This document shows positions 8,606-17,329 of a stretch of DNA of 64,000 nt, one piece after another. This DNA comes from Streptomyces stelliscabiei (GTDB lineage: Bacteria; Actinomycetota; Actinomycetes; Streptomycetales; Streptomycetaceae): the NCBI RefSeq assembly GCF_014873495.1, contig NZ_JADBGF010000001.1, positions 10,230,001 to 10,294,000 of the forward strand, in the 5' to 3' direction. Made by a program: the position numbers and the translations under genes. Below the pieces are notes generated by a model, which did no database searches, was not told the DNA's origin, and saw only the letters and a program-made list of their open reading frames with translations. Numbering within the stretch: the first letter of the stretch is position 1; every line of letters begins with the position of its first letter.

Positions 8606-9057
8606 ATGACGACCGAAGAGAAGACCCAGCCCCGCCCCACCGCCAGCGCCGCAGCTCCGGCTGCCGCGTCGCGTCCGGCGCACGCCGCCAGGCCCGTCGT
8701 CGGCGTCGCGGCGCTCGGACGCGCGGAAGGCGGCCCCGGCAAACGCCCCGGCCGGTGGCACGGATCCGCGCTTCGCCAACGGTCCGCTCGCGGTCGTCGA
8801 CGTCGACGCCGACGACCAAGTCCTCGCGTACTGCGTCGGCGGCCTGGTCCTGGACGTGCCCGCCAAGTCCATCCCGTCCCTGGTCGACTGGACCCTGAAG
8901 GAGGCCAAACTCGGTCAGCCGAAGCTGTCCGGGCCGGGCAAGGACGCTGACCCGCTGCTCATGCTCACTCAGTCCGCGCTGGAGCGCTACGGCCTGCCCG
9001 TCGCCCTCACCGACGAAGAGCGGCTCGCCGGACGCATCCCGGAGGGCCACAAGGTCA
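8606..9057 (+). pseudogene. Fragment of telomere-associated protein gene (tap-like)
   Basis: After a Pro/Ala-rich start from ATG 8606 (MTTEEKTQPRP) and a frameshift near 8760-8780, the frame reads DPRFANGPLAVVDVDADDQ, AYCVGGLVLDVPAKSIPSLV and DWTLKEAKLGQPKL, ending LAGRIPEGHKVTV. This resembles an internal part of Streptomyces Tap, which binds telomere ends with Tpg during end patching of linear replicons. The piece stops where IS6-like DNA begins. The identification rests on remembered family sequence and should be checked by search. Confidence 0.55.
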
Positions 9058-9172
9058 CGGTGTGTCGGGGTGTGGTGGGGCCCGGTTCGGGCCTCTGCTC
9101 AGGCCGTGGTGGGCAGGGCGCTGCACCCGACTGCCGAGTCGAGATGACCATTCAATTTGCCACCTGGAACCA
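9058..9172. mobile_element. Two opposed IS6-family end fragments
   Basis: About 9058-9113 matches, on the reverse strand, the last 50 bp or so of the IS6 element at 51.4-52.2 kb (GTGTGTCG..., then TCAGGCCGTGG at the transposase stop). From 9144 the plus strand reads MTIQFATWNQITG, homologous to the transposase C-terminus MTVRFAIWDQITG of the same element. Two IS6 right ends therefore face different ways within 115 bp, marking a recombination scar between the tap fragment and the next gene. Confidence 0.6.
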
Positions 9173-9514
9173 GATCACCGGCGGGCGGCTCAGCGCGGTT
9201 GCCCCGCACAGCAGCGTGCCGGCGGTTGCCGACTTCCGGGCGCCCGCGTCCAGATGTGGCCACAACCGCGGGTTCCGCACGAGGACTTCGGGGTCGATCG
9301 CCATCCGGCCGCCGACCGAGTCCCGCAGTACGAGTCGTTGCGACACGCCGTCCAGGCAGCGGACGGACGCCAGCAGATCGGTACGGACGCGATGTTCGCG
9401 CAGTAGTCGGCGCGAGGGGAGCCAGCCTTCGCCGGCGCGGACCCGGGCGGGATACAGCGCGAGGAGGAGCAGCAGCGCCAGGCCGAACCACAGGGCGCCG
9501 CGCCAGAGCGTCAA
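9152..9514 (-). pseudogene. Membrane-anchored hypothetical protein, C-terminus replaced by IS6 DNA
   Basis: The protein starts at a TTG (9514) with one transmembrane helix (GALWFGLALLLLLALYP), then a soluble part with RLLREHRVRTDLLASVRCLDG and DSVGGRMAIDPEVLVRNPRLWPHLD. It follows the 67-residue gene upstream after 12 bases, as a two-gene unit. The last residues (SRPPVIWFQVAN) are antisense IS6 sequence, so the native C-terminus has been lost. I do not know the function. Confidence 0.6.
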
Positions 9515-9526
9515 CCGGCCCGAGCC

Positions 9527-9730
9527 TCAGTCGAGGAGGAGGAGAAATCCGAGCAGCGCGCCGGCGCAGCGGAGCGAGTCCCGCACATCGCGCGCCCAAC
9601 GGAAGTCGTGAGCCGTGTTGAGTTGTTCGTGTGTGCCGTCGGGGGGTGCCATGACGGAGACCGTAGGGAGCGGCGGAGCGGGCTCGTCTCCTTCCTGATG
9701 TGACTCTGACGGCTCTGCCACCTGGGTCAC
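9527..9730 (-). CDS. Small hypothetical membrane-associated protein (67 aa)
   Basis: The frame ends HDFRWARDVRDSLRCAGALLGFLLLLD, an amphipathic stretch followed by one hydrophobic helix. Starts are possible at GTG 9730 or at the internal ATG encoding MAPPDGTHEQ. It is immediately upstream of the truncated membrane protein gene, so the two were probably cotranscribed. It is divergent from the KimA-like transporter gene. No known family. Confidence 0.55.
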   Translation of the reverse strand: MTQVAEPSESHQEGDEPAPPLPTVSVMAPPDGTHEQLNTAHDFRWARDVRDSLRCAGALLGFLLLLD

Positions 9731-9737
9731 ACCGCCG

Positions 9738-9766
9738 TTTCGTCACCGTCGTCAAGACCTCGTCAA
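9738..9766 (+). promoter_or_regulatory. CGTCA direct repeats upstream of potassium transporter
   Basis: CGTCA occurs at 9741, 9750 and 9761 in the gap between the divergent 9730 and 9915 genes. CGTCA also occurs at 11817 and 11849 upstream of the kdp operon. Tandem pentamers about one turn apart are the kind of site bound by OmpR/KdpE-type regulators. Assignment to KdpE is inference. Confidence 0.3.
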
Positions 9767-9914
9767 AGTCGGCCGGTTCGGCGCGAAGAACGCGCTAGGA
9801 GCGGTCGGCCGGAGCCGGAACGGGACACACCCTGAGTGCACCGCGCCCACCTCAGCCTCTCGTACGGCTGAGGGAAGACCCTCGCGCGACCGAAGGAAGA
9901 AGGAGCACCCACCG

Positions 9915-11753
9915 ATGTCCGTCCTGACCGTCCAGCCGGGCGCGACCCCTGCCGGCGAAGGGCCGCCCGATGCCGGCGAGCGTCACCGGCTGACCGCCGT
10001 CACGGGCCTTGCCGCCCTCTCCCTGGACGCGATGGCGTCGGTGGCGTACGGCCCTGAGGCGATCGTGCTCGTGCTGGCCGCGGCCGGTGCCCACGGCCTC
10101 GGGTTCACCCTGCCGGTGACGCTGGCCATCGCGGGTCTGCTGGCGGTGCTGGTCGCCTCGTACCGGCAGGTGATCACGGCCTTCCCGGACGGCGGTGGCT
10201 CGTACGCGGTCGCCAAGGTTCATCTGTGTGCGCGCACGAGCCTGGTGGCGGCCGCCTCGCTGGTCCTGGACTACGTCCTGAACGTGGCCGTCGCCGTCAC
10301 GGCGGGCGTGGCCGCGCTGACCTCCGCCTTTCCCGCCCTCTACGGCGACCGGCTGGTCCTGTGCCTGGTGGTGCTGGCGCTGATCACGGCCGTGAACCTG
10401 CGGGGCATCGTGGAGTCGGCGAAGGCGTTCATCGTGCCGACCGTCGTGTTCGTCGGCTCGATCCTCGTGCTGATCGTCGTCGGCCTGTTCCGGTCCGCCC
10501 CGGTCAGCACGGCCACGGCGGACGGGCACGCGTCGGTCCTCGCCCACAACGCGACGACCGTGGGCGCGCTGCTCCTGCTGAAAGCTTTCGCCTCCGGGTG
10601 CAGCGCGCTCACCGGTGTCGAGGCCCTCGCCAACGCCGTCCCCTCCTTCCGCATACCGCGCGTCAAGCGGGCCCAGCGGGCCGAGGTCGCTCTCGGCGCG
10701 GTCCTCGGCGTGATGCTGATCGGCCTGTCGGTGCTGATCTCCCGTTTCCACCTCCAGCCGGTCGAGGGCGTCACGGTCCTCGCCCAGCTCGCCGACGCCT
10801 CGTTCGGCCACAACTGGGCCTTCTACGTCGTCCAGTTCGCCACGATGATCCTGCTCGCCCTGTCGGCCAACACCTCCTTCGGCGGGCTGCCCGTGCTGCT
10901 GAAGCTGCTGGCCCGTGACAACTACCTCCCGCACGTCTTCGCGCTGAAAGCCGACCGTCAGGTCCACCGGCACGGCGTACTGGCCCTGGCCGTGGTCTCG
11001 GCGGCGCTGCTGGTGTTCTCCGGCGGCGACACCAACACGCTCGTGCCGCTCTTCGCCATCGGGGTCTTCGTCGGGTTCACCATCGCCCAGGTGGGCATGG
11101 TCCGGCACTGGCGGCTGGAACGCGGGCGGGGATGGCGGGGCAAGGCGCTGCTGAACGGCTTCGGCGGGCTGCTGGCCGGCGTCTCGGCCGTCGTCGTCAC
11201 CGCGACCAAGTTCGAGGAGGGCGCCTGGCTGGTCGTGGTGGCGTTGCCGCTGCTGGTGGCGGCGTTCGTCGTCGTGCACCGCGCCTACGCCCGCATCGGG
11301 GAGCGACTGGGTCTGGGTCGTGTCCCCGAGCCCCCGCACCGCGACCGTTCGCTGGTGATCGTGCCCGTCTCCTCGCTCTCCCGTCTGACGTCCGAGGCAC
11401 TGACCGCGGCGGTCTCACTGGGCGACGAGGTCCGCGCCGTCACCGTCTGCCACCCCGACCCCGAGGACCGGGCCCAGCTGCACGCGCTGGAGCGTGCCTG
11501 GGCGGAGTGGGACCCCGGTGTGCCGCTGGTCCGGCTGACGTCCGAGCGCCGCAGCCTGGGCCGCCCCATCGCCGCGTACGTCCGTGAGGTGGCGGCGGAG
11601 CCGGCCACGCGGGTCACCGTCCTGATCCCGGAGGCCGAGCCCGAGCGGCTGTGGCAGCGGCTGCTGCAGAACCAGCGGGGCGCGGTCGTCGCGCACGCCG
11701 TACGTCGCGAGACCGACGCGGTGATCTGCCGGCTGCGTTTCCGGCTGCTGTGA
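9915..11753 (+). CDS. APC-family potassium transporter, KimA-like
   Basis: 612 residues, ATG at 9915 with GAAGGAAGAAGGAG ahead. Residues 1-460 form an amino acid-polyamine-cation permease with about 12 membrane helices, including SLDAMASVAYGPEAIVLVL in helix 1 and FPDGGGSYAVAK. The C-terminal 150 residues are soluble (RSLVIVPVSSLSRLTSEALT...), as in KimA-type K+ importers, where a cytoplasmic domain follows the APC core. The gene stands directly before kdpFABC, and pairing a low-affinity and a high-affinity K+ importer fits. Substrate is inferred from family and context. Generic amino-acid permeases lack this tail. Confidence 0.8.
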   Translation: MSVLTVQPGATPAGEGPPDAGERHRLTAVTGLAALSLDAMASVAYGPEAIVLVLAAAGAHGLGFTLPVTLAIAGLLAVLVASYRQVITAFPDGGGSYAVAKVHLCARTSLVAAASLVLDYVLNVAVAVTAGVAALTSAFPALYGDRLVLCLVVLALITAVNLRGIVESAKAFIVPTVVFVGSILVLIVVGLFRSAPVSTATADGHASVLAHNATTVGALLLLKAFASGCSALTGVEALANAVPSFRIPRVKRAQRAEVALGAVLGVMLIGLSVLISRFHLQPVEGVTVLAQLADASFGHNWAFYVVQFATMILLALSANTSFGGLPVLLKLLARDNYLPHVFALKADRQVHRHGVLALAVVSAALLVFSGGDTNTLVPLFAIGVFVGFTIAQVGMVRHWRLERGRGWRGKALLNGFGGLLAGVSAVVVTATKFEEGAWLVVVALPLLVAAFVVVHRAYARIGERLGLGRVPEPPHRDRSLVIVPVSSLSRLTSEALTAAVSLGDEVRAVTVCHPDPEDRAQLHALERAWAEWDPGVPLVRLTSERRSLGRPIAAYVREVAAEPATRVTVLIPEAEPERLWQRLLQNQRGAVVAHAVRRETDAVICRLRFRLL

Positions 11754-11931
11754 GCGGGCCGCTCCGCACCGTCACGTGACCCCCGCCACCAGTGACGGCC
11801 AGGGGCGTATGGATCCCGTCAAAGGTGTGCGGGCCGCCGTATGAGAGCCGTCAATGGACGACCGAATCCGGCCAGAGTCGCGGTTTCCTCTAACTGTCCG
11901 TTCTTCCCGAACCTCACTCCAGGAGTTCGCG

Positions 11932-12015
11932 ATGGCCGATCTGGCCTTCGTCGTCACCACGATCGCCGTGTTCGCGCTGGTGGCCTTCGTCGCCAAGGGG
12001 GTGACGAAGCTGTGA
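11932..12015 (+). CDS. 27-residue membrane peptide upstream of kdpF
   Basis: ATG at 11932 after CAGGAGTTCGCG gives MADLAFVVTTIAVFALVAFV followed by AKGVTKL. It is a single transmembrane helix with a positively charged end. Its stop overlaps the GTG of kdpF (GTGA), so it is translationally coupled. It resembles KdpF in size and topology, and may be an additional stabilising subunit of the Kdp complex or a leader peptide. Confidence 0.65.
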   Translation: MADLAFVVTTIAVFALVAFVAKGVTKL

Positions 12016-12101
12016 CCGTCGAGAACATCGTCGGCCTGGTCGTGGCCGTCTCCCTGCTGGGTTATCTCGTCCTCGCCCTGATCTTCCCGGAGAGGTTCTG
12101 A
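12012..12101 (+). CDS. kdpF: Potassium-transporting ATPase subunit F
   Basis: 29 residues, MTVENIVGLVVAVSLLGYLV then LALIFPERF. This is the classic KdpF form: one hydrophobic helix ending in YLVLALIFPERF. It stabilises the KdpABC complex in the membrane. The start GTG overlaps the preceding mini-gene and kdpA begins 8 bases after the stop. Confidence 0.9.
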   Translation: MTVENIVGLVVAVSLLGYLVLALIFPERF

Positions 12102-12109
12102 GATCTGAT

Positions 12110-13774
12110 ATGGGTCCCGTACTCGCCGGCGTGCTCCAGCTGCTGGCCCTCATCGCGGCGTTGGCGCTCGCCTACGTTCCCCTCGGCACCTACATGGCCA
12201 AGGTCTACTCCTCCGACAGGCACTGGCGCGTCGAGATGTGGATCTACAAGGGCATCGGCGCCAACCCCGACACGGAGATGCGCTGGCCCGCGTACCTGCG
12301 CGGCGTGCTCGCCTTCTCGGCGGTCGGTGTCCTGTTCCTGTACCTCCTCCAGCGGCTGCAGGGCGTGCTGCCCGGTTCGCTGGGCTTCGCCTCCATCGAC
12401 GCGGACCAGGCGTTCAACACCGCCGCGTCGTTCGTGACCAACACCAACTGGCAGTCGTACTACGGCGAGCAGGCCATGGGCCATGTGGTGCAGGTCGGCG
12501 GGCTGGCCGTGCAGAACTTCGTCTCGGCTGCCGTGGGCATGGCCGTCGCCGTCGCCCTCGTTCGCGGCTTCGCGCGCTCCCGCTCCGGTGAGCTGGGCAA
12601 TTTCTGGTCGGACATGGTGCGCGGGGTGACCCGGATCCTGCTGCCGCTCGCGTTCGTCGCGGCGATCGTGCTGGTGGCCTGCGGGGCGATCCAGAACTTC
12701 TCCGGCATCCACGAGGTCGGCCAGTTCATGGGCGGCTCCCAGCAGTGGAACGGCGGCGCGGTCGCCTCGACGGAGGCCATCAAGGAGGTCGGCACGAACG
12801 GCGGCGGCGTCTTCAACGCCAACTCCGCCCACCCGTTCGAGAACCCGACCCCCTTCACCAACCTCTTCGAGATCTTCCTGCTGCTGGTCATCCCGTTCGC
12901 CCTCACCCGGACGTTCGGTGTCATGGTCGGCTCGGTGAAGCAGGGCTACGCGATCCTCGCCACGATGGCCACCATCTGGCTCGGGTTCACCGCCCTGATG
13001 ATGTGGACCGAGTTCGCCCACCACGGCCCGGCGTTCGAGATCGCCGGCGGAGCCATGGAGGGCAAGGAGAACCGCTTCGGTGTCGGCGCCTCGTCGATCT
13101 TCGCGGTGGCGACCACGCTCACCTCGACCGGCGCGGTGAACTCCTTCCACTCCTCCTTCACCGGCCTCGGCGGCGGGATCACGATGCTCGGCATGCAGCT
13201 GGGCGAGATCGCGCCCGGCGGTGTCGGCTCCGGCCTCTACGGCATGCTGATCATGGCGATCATCGCGGTGTTCATCGCGGGTCTGATGGTGGGCCGTACG
13301 CCCGAGTACCTGGGCAAGAAGATCGGCACCCGCGAGATCAAGCTCGCCGCCTGTTACATCCTCATCACCCCGGCCCTGGTGCTCGTCCTCACCGCCGCCG
13401 CGATGGCCCTGCCCACCCCGGGCAACTCGATGACGAACTCCGGCGCGCACGGTTTCTCCGAGATCCTTTACGCCTACACCTCGGCGTCCAACAACAACGG
13501 CTCGGCCTTCGCCGGGCTGAACGCCGACACCCAGTGGTTCAACAGCACGCTCGGCGTCGCGATGCTGCTCGGCCGGTTCCTGCCGATGGTGTTCGTGCTG
13601 GCGCTGGCCGGATCGCTCGCCGAGCAGAAGCCGGTCCCGGCCACCGCGGGCACGCTGCGCACCGAAAAGCCGCTGTTCACCGGGCTGCTGGTGGGCGCGA
13701 TCCTGATCATCACCGGGCTGACGTACTTCCCGGCGCTCGCGCTGGGTCCGCTGGCCGAGGGGCTGGCGTCATGA
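12110..13774 (+). CDS. kdpA: Potassium-transporting ATPase, K+-binding channel subunit
   Basis: 554 residues, the normal length. The four pore-loop repeats of the SKT superfamily are visible, for example FVTNTNWQSYYGEQ, KEVGTNGGGVFNANSAHPFENPTPF, LTSTGAVNSFHSSFTGLGGG and SNNNGSAFAGL, which form the K+ selectivity filter. About ten membrane helices. It works with KdpB, KdpC and KdpF in high-affinity, ATP-driven K+ uptake. The stop overlaps the kdpB start (ATGA). Confidence 0.97.
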   Translation: MGPVLAGVLQLLALIAALALAYVPLGTYMAKVYSSDRHWRVEMWIYKGIGANPDTEMRWPAYLRGVLAFSAVGVLFLYLLQRLQGVLPGSLGFASIDADQAFNTAASFVTNTNWQSYYGEQAMGHVVQVGGLAVQNFVSAAVGMAVAVALVRGFARSRSGELGNFWSDMVRGVTRILLPLAFVAAIVLVACGAIQNFSGIHEVGQFMGGSQQWNGGAVASTEAIKEVGTNGGGVFNANSAHPFENPTPFTNLFEIFLLLVIPFALTRTFGVMVGSVKQGYAILATMATIWLGFTALMMWTEFAHHGPAFEIAGGAMEGKENRFGVGASSIFAVATTLTSTGAVNSFHSSFTGLGGGITMLGMQLGEIAPGGVGSGLYGMLIMAIIAVFIAGLMVGRTPEYLGKKIGTREIKLAACYILITPALVLVLTAAAMALPTPGNSMTNSGAHGFSEILYAYTSASNNNGSAFAGLNADTQWFNSTLGVAMLLGRFLPMVFVLALAGSLAEQKPVPATAGTLRTEKPLFTGLLVGAILIITGLTYFPALALGPLAEGLAS

Positions 13775-15903
13775 CCACCGACGTAACGAAGCAAGAGGAC
13801 GCGATGTCCACAGCCACCCCGACCCGGGCACCGCACCGCGACGTCCCCACCGGGCACAAGCCCGCCGAGGGCCGCGTGGGAGCGGGCCTCTTCGACCCCA
13901 AGCAGCTGCTCAAGTCGCTGCCGGACGCCTGCCGCAAGCTCGACCCCCGGGTGATGATCAAGTCGCCCGTGATGTTCGTGGTGCTGGTCGGGTCCGTGCT
14001 GACGACGATCTTCTCCTTCAGGGACCCGACCGACTGGTTCGGCTGGACCATCAGCGCCTGGCTCTGGCTGACGGTGATCTTCGCCAACCTGGCGGAGGCC
14101 GTCGCCGAGGGGCGGGGCAAGGCGCAGGCCGACACCCTGCGCAAGGCCAAGACCGACACCGTGGCACGCCGCCTCGCCGGGGACTCCGAAGAGAGTGTCC
14201 CCGGTACCGAGTTGAGGATCGGTGACCTGGTCGTCTGCGAGGCCGGCGACATCATCCCCGGCGACGGTGACGTCGTCGAAGGCGTCGCCTCCGTGGACGA
14301 GTCGGCGATCACCGGTGAGTCCGCGCCCGTCATCCGTGAGTCCGGCGGTGACCGCTCGGCCGTCACCGGTGGCACGAAGGTCCTCTCCGACCGGATCGTC
14401 ATCAAGACCACGACGAAGCCCGGCGAGACCTTCATCGACCGGATGATCAACCTGGTCGAGGGCGCGGCCCGGCAGAAGACACCGAACGAGATCGCGCTGA
14501 ACATCCTGCTGGCGTCGCTGACGATCGTGTTCCTGCTGGCGGTGGCGACCCTGCCGCCGTTCGCGGACTACGCGGGCACCCATCTGACAATGGTCGTGCT
14601 GGTGGCCCTGCTGGTCTGCCTGATCCCGACGACGATCGGCGCGCTCCTGTCGGCGATCGGCATCGCGGGCATGGACCGGCTGGTCCAGCGCAACGTGCTC
14701 GCCATGTCGGGGCGGGCGGTCGAGGCCGCCGGGGACGTGTCGACCCTGCTCCTCGACAAGACCGGCACGATCACGCTCGGCAACCGGCAGGCCGCCGAGT
14801 TCGTGCCGGTCGAGGGCACCACCGAGGCCGAGGTCGCGGACGCGGCCCAGCTCTCCTCACTGGCCGACGAGACGCCCGAAGGCCGTTCCATCGTCGTACT
14901 GGCGAAGGAGAAGTACGGTCTGCGCGAGCGCGTGCAGGGCGAGCTGTCCGGCGCCGAGTGGATCGCCTTCACCGCCCAGACCCGGATGTCGGGCGTGGAC
15001 GTCGACGGGCGCAAGGTCCGCAAGGGCGCGGCCGGGTCCGTCATCGCCTGGGTGCGGGAACAGGGCGGCACGGTCGCCGACGACGCGGACACGATCTCCA
15101 ACCGGATCTCCGAGGCCGGTGGCACCCCGCTGCTGGTGGCGGTCGAGGACGCCGAGGGCGCCCGGGTGCTGGGCGTCATCCACCTCAAGGACGTCGTCAA
15201 GGAGGGCATGCGGGAGCGGTTCGACGAACTGCGCCGCATGGGCATCAAGACCGTCATGATCACGGGCGACAACCCGCTGACGGCGAAGGCGATCGCCGAA
15301 GAGGCGGGCGTCGACGACTTCCTCGCCGAGGCCACCCCCGAGGACAAGATGGCCCTCATCAAGCGGGAACAGGCCGGTGGCAAGCTCGTCGCGATGACCG
15401 GTGACGGCACGAACGACGCGCCCGCGCTCGCCCAGGCGGACGTCGGCGTCGCGATGAACACCGGAACGTCGGCCGCCAAGGAGGCCGGCAACATGGTCGA
15501 CCTCGACTCCAACCCGACCAAACTGATCGAGATCGTCGAGATCGGCAAGCAACTGCTGATCACCCGGGGCGCGTTGACGACGTTCTCCATCGCCAACGAC
15601 GTCGCGAAGTACTTCGCGATCATCCCGGCGCTGTTCGCGGCCGTCTACCCGGGCCTGGACAAGCTCAACATCATGGGCCTGTCCTCGCCCGACTCCGCGA
15701 TCCTCTCCGCCGTCGTCTTCAACGCGCTGATCATCATCGCCCTGGTGCCGCTCTCCCTGAAGGGCGTGCAGTACCGGCCGGTCAGCGCCGACAAGCTGCT
15801 CCGCCGTAACCTCACCGTCTACGGCCTCGGCGGACTGATCGCCCCCTTCATCGGCATCAAGCTCATCGACCTGCTCATCTCCCTCATCCCCGGAATCGGC
15901 TGA
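13771..15903 (+). CDS. kdpB: Potassium-transporting P-type ATPase catalytic subunit
   Basis: 710 residues from the ATG overlapping the kdpA stop. A second in-frame ATG lies 11 codons later. P-type ATPase motifs are complete: ITGESAP (actuator), DKTGTIT with the phosphorylated Asp, KGAAGSVIAWV in the nucleotide domain and MTGDGTNDAPALAQAD in the hinge. The family-specific NPTKLIEIVEIGKQLL and SIANDVAKYFAIIPA follow. It hydrolyses ATP to drive K+ through KdpA. No lesion is seen. Confidence 0.97.
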   Translation: MTTDVTKQEDAMSTATPTRAPHRDVPTGHKPAEGRVGAGLFDPKQLLKSLPDACRKLDPRVMIKSPVMFVVLVGSVLTTIFSFRDPTDWFGWTISAWLWLTVIFANLAEAVAEGRGKAQADTLRKAKTDTVARRLAGDSEESVPGTELRIGDLVVCEAGDIIPGDGDVVEGVASVDESAITGESAPVIRESGGDRSAVTGGTKVLSDRIVIKTTTKPGETFIDRMINLVEGAARQKTPNEIALNILLASLTIVFLLAVATLPPFADYAGTHLTMVVLVALLVCLIPTTIGALLSAIGIAGMDRLVQRNVLAMSGRAVEAAGDVSTLLLDKTGTITLGNRQAAEFVPVEGTTEAEVADAAQLSSLADETPEGRSIVVLAKEKYGLRERVQGELSGAEWIAFTAQTRMSGVDVDGRKVRKGAAGSVIAWVREQGGTVADDADTISNRISEAGGTPLLVAVEDAEGARVLGVIHLKDVVKEGMRERFDELRRMGIKTVMITGDNPLTAKAIAEEAGVDDFLAEATPEDKMALIKREQAGGKLVAMTGDGTNDAPALAQADVGVAMNTGTSAAKEAGNMVDLDSNPTKLIEIVEIGKQLLITRGALTTFSIANDVAKYFAIIPALFAAVYPGLDKLNIMGLSSPDSAILSAVVFNALIIIALVPLSLKGVQYRPVSADKLLRRNLTVYGLGGLIAPFIGIKLIDLLISLIPGIG

Positions 15904-15908
15904 GCGCC

Positions 15909-16580
15909 ATGAAAAACACGGTCATCAACACCGCCCGGCTGTTCGGAGCGGGCCTGCGCGCCCTCCTCGTCCTCACCCTGGTGACGGGCGTCATCTACCC
16001 GCTCGTCGTCACCGGCTTCGCCCAGGCGCTGTTCAGCGACAAGGCGAACGGCTCGGAGATCAAGGACGGGACCGGCCAGGTCGTCGGCTCCTCGCTGATC
16101 GGGCAGTCGTACAACCTGCCGCTGAAGGAGGGCCAGGAGACCCCGGAGCCCGACCTGAAGTGGTTCCAGGGCCGCCCCCAGAACGGTCTCGGCACCAACA
16201 GCGTCAACACCCAGTACAAGCTGATCCTGTCCGGGGCCACCAACCGGTCCGCCGACAACGCGGACCTGATCGACTGGGTGAAGGCAGCCAAGGCCGCCGT
16301 CGTCAAGGACAACTCGACCGCCGACCACAAGGTCGAGCCCTCCGAGGTGCCGGCCGACGCGGTGACGTCCTCCGGCTCCGGCCTGGACCCGGACATCTCC
16401 CCGGCCTACGCCGACCTCCAGGTCCACCGGGTCGCCGAGCAGAACGGCCTCTCCGCCGACCAGGTGCAGAAGCTCGTCGACGACCACACCGAGAGCCGCA
16501 CCCTCGGCTTCATCGGTGAGCCCCGCGTGAACGTCCTCGAACTCAACATCGCGCTCAAGGACCTGCTGGCCAAGAGCTGA
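15909..16580 (+). CDS. kdpC: Potassium-transporting ATPase subunit C
   Basis: 223 residues, five bases after kdpB. One N-terminal membrane helix (ALLVLTLVTGVIYPLVVTGFAQ) is followed by a periplasm-side domain with SSLIGQSY, KWFQGRP, ASGSGLDPDIS-type signature (here SSGSGLDPDISPAYADLQV) and GFIGEPRVNVLELNIAL. This is the full KdpC pattern. KdpC assists ATP use in the complex. The operon usually continues into kdpDE, but here kdpE begins 133 bases later and kdpD is absent. Confidence 0.96.
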   Translation: MKNTVINTARLFGAGLRALLVLTLVTGVIYPLVVTGFAQALFSDKANGSEIKDGTGQVVGSSLIGQSYNLPLKEGQETPEPDLKWFQGRPQNGLGTNSVNTQYKLILSGATNRSADNADLIDWVKAAKAAVVKDNSTADHKVEPSEVPADAVTSSGSGLDPDISPAYADLQVHRVAEQNGLSADQVQKLVDDHTESRTLGFIGEPRVNVLELNIALKDLLAKS

Positions 16581-16713
16581 CGGCAGCACACGGTCCACAG
16601 GGGAGTCGGCGGTCCGGGCGGGAGCCGGGAACCGCCGACTCCCGCCCGCATGAGTGCCGGTCGCACGGCCCCCGGCGTTCATGGCCCGACGTACGACAGG
16701 AAGGCGCACACCC

Positions 16714-17244
16714 ATGACACGGGTGCTGGTGGTGGAGGACGACCCGCAGCTCGTACGGGCCCTCATCATCAATCTCCAGGCACGTCGGTACGGGGTCGAC
16801 GCGGCCCCCGACGGTGCTACCGCGCTCCGGCTGGCCGCCGCGCGGCAGCCCGACGTGGTGCTGCTCGACCTCGGGCTGCCCGACATGGACGGGGTCGAGG
16901 TCATCAAGGCGCTGCGTGCCTGGACCCGGGTGCCGATCATGGTGCTCTCCGCCCGCCAGGCGTCCGAGGAGAAGGTCGCCGCGCTCGACGTAGGCGCCGA
17001 CGACTACATCACCAAGCCGTTCAGCATGGACGAACTCCTCGCCCGGCTCCGGGCCGCCGTCCGCCGCACCGAGGACACCGTGCTCGCGCCACGGATCGGC
17101 CGCATCGACGCCGCCGACGCGTCGTGGACGTTCATGCTCTTCCTCAACGCCACGACTACAGCAGTGATGGCCTGCACTGGGGTGGCCCGGGCGAGGCCCA
17201 CCACGAATCCGGCCTCGAGTCGAAGCGGCATTGACCCCGAATAA
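16714..17244 (+). pseudogene. kdpE: Truncated KdpE-type response regulator (receiver domain only)
   Basis: ATG at 16714. Residues 1-121 are a complete OmpR-type receiver: acidic pair VEDDP, phosphorylated Asp52 in LLDLGLPDMDG, Ser/Thr in MVLSARQ and Lys101 in ITKPFS. The family goes on to a C-terminal winged-helix domain, but after TVLAP (about 17086) the frame reads unrelated sequence and stops at 17244. The DNA-binding domain is therefore gone. No kdpD sensor gene lies between kdpC and this gene. An IS110 relic begins shortly downstream, so an IS-linked deletion is the likely cause. Symbol assigned from position and receiver sequence. Confidence 0.8.
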
Positions 17245-17329
17245 TGCGATATGCGTCCGGCAAGATCGCTCAACCTTCCCTACGTTGTTCTGCGGGACCG
17301 GGCGAGCCCTTCGCATGGTTCATCCACCC

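Noticed and set aside
9755..9914. c-di-AMP (ydaO-type) riboswitch before the KimA-like gene
   Set aside because: The leader is short and I could not find the conserved pseudoknot and GGGGA-type elements, so there is no support beyond the gene family.
9852..11339. 495-codon minus-strand frame over the potassium transporter
   Set aside because: Low-complexity composition typical of antisense reading in GC-rich DNA. The plus strand holds a complete APC transporter.
12745..15903. A 1052-residue KdpB
   Set aside because: The first 340 codons are an out-of-frame reading of kdpA. The real start is the ATG at 13771 that overlaps the kdpA stop.
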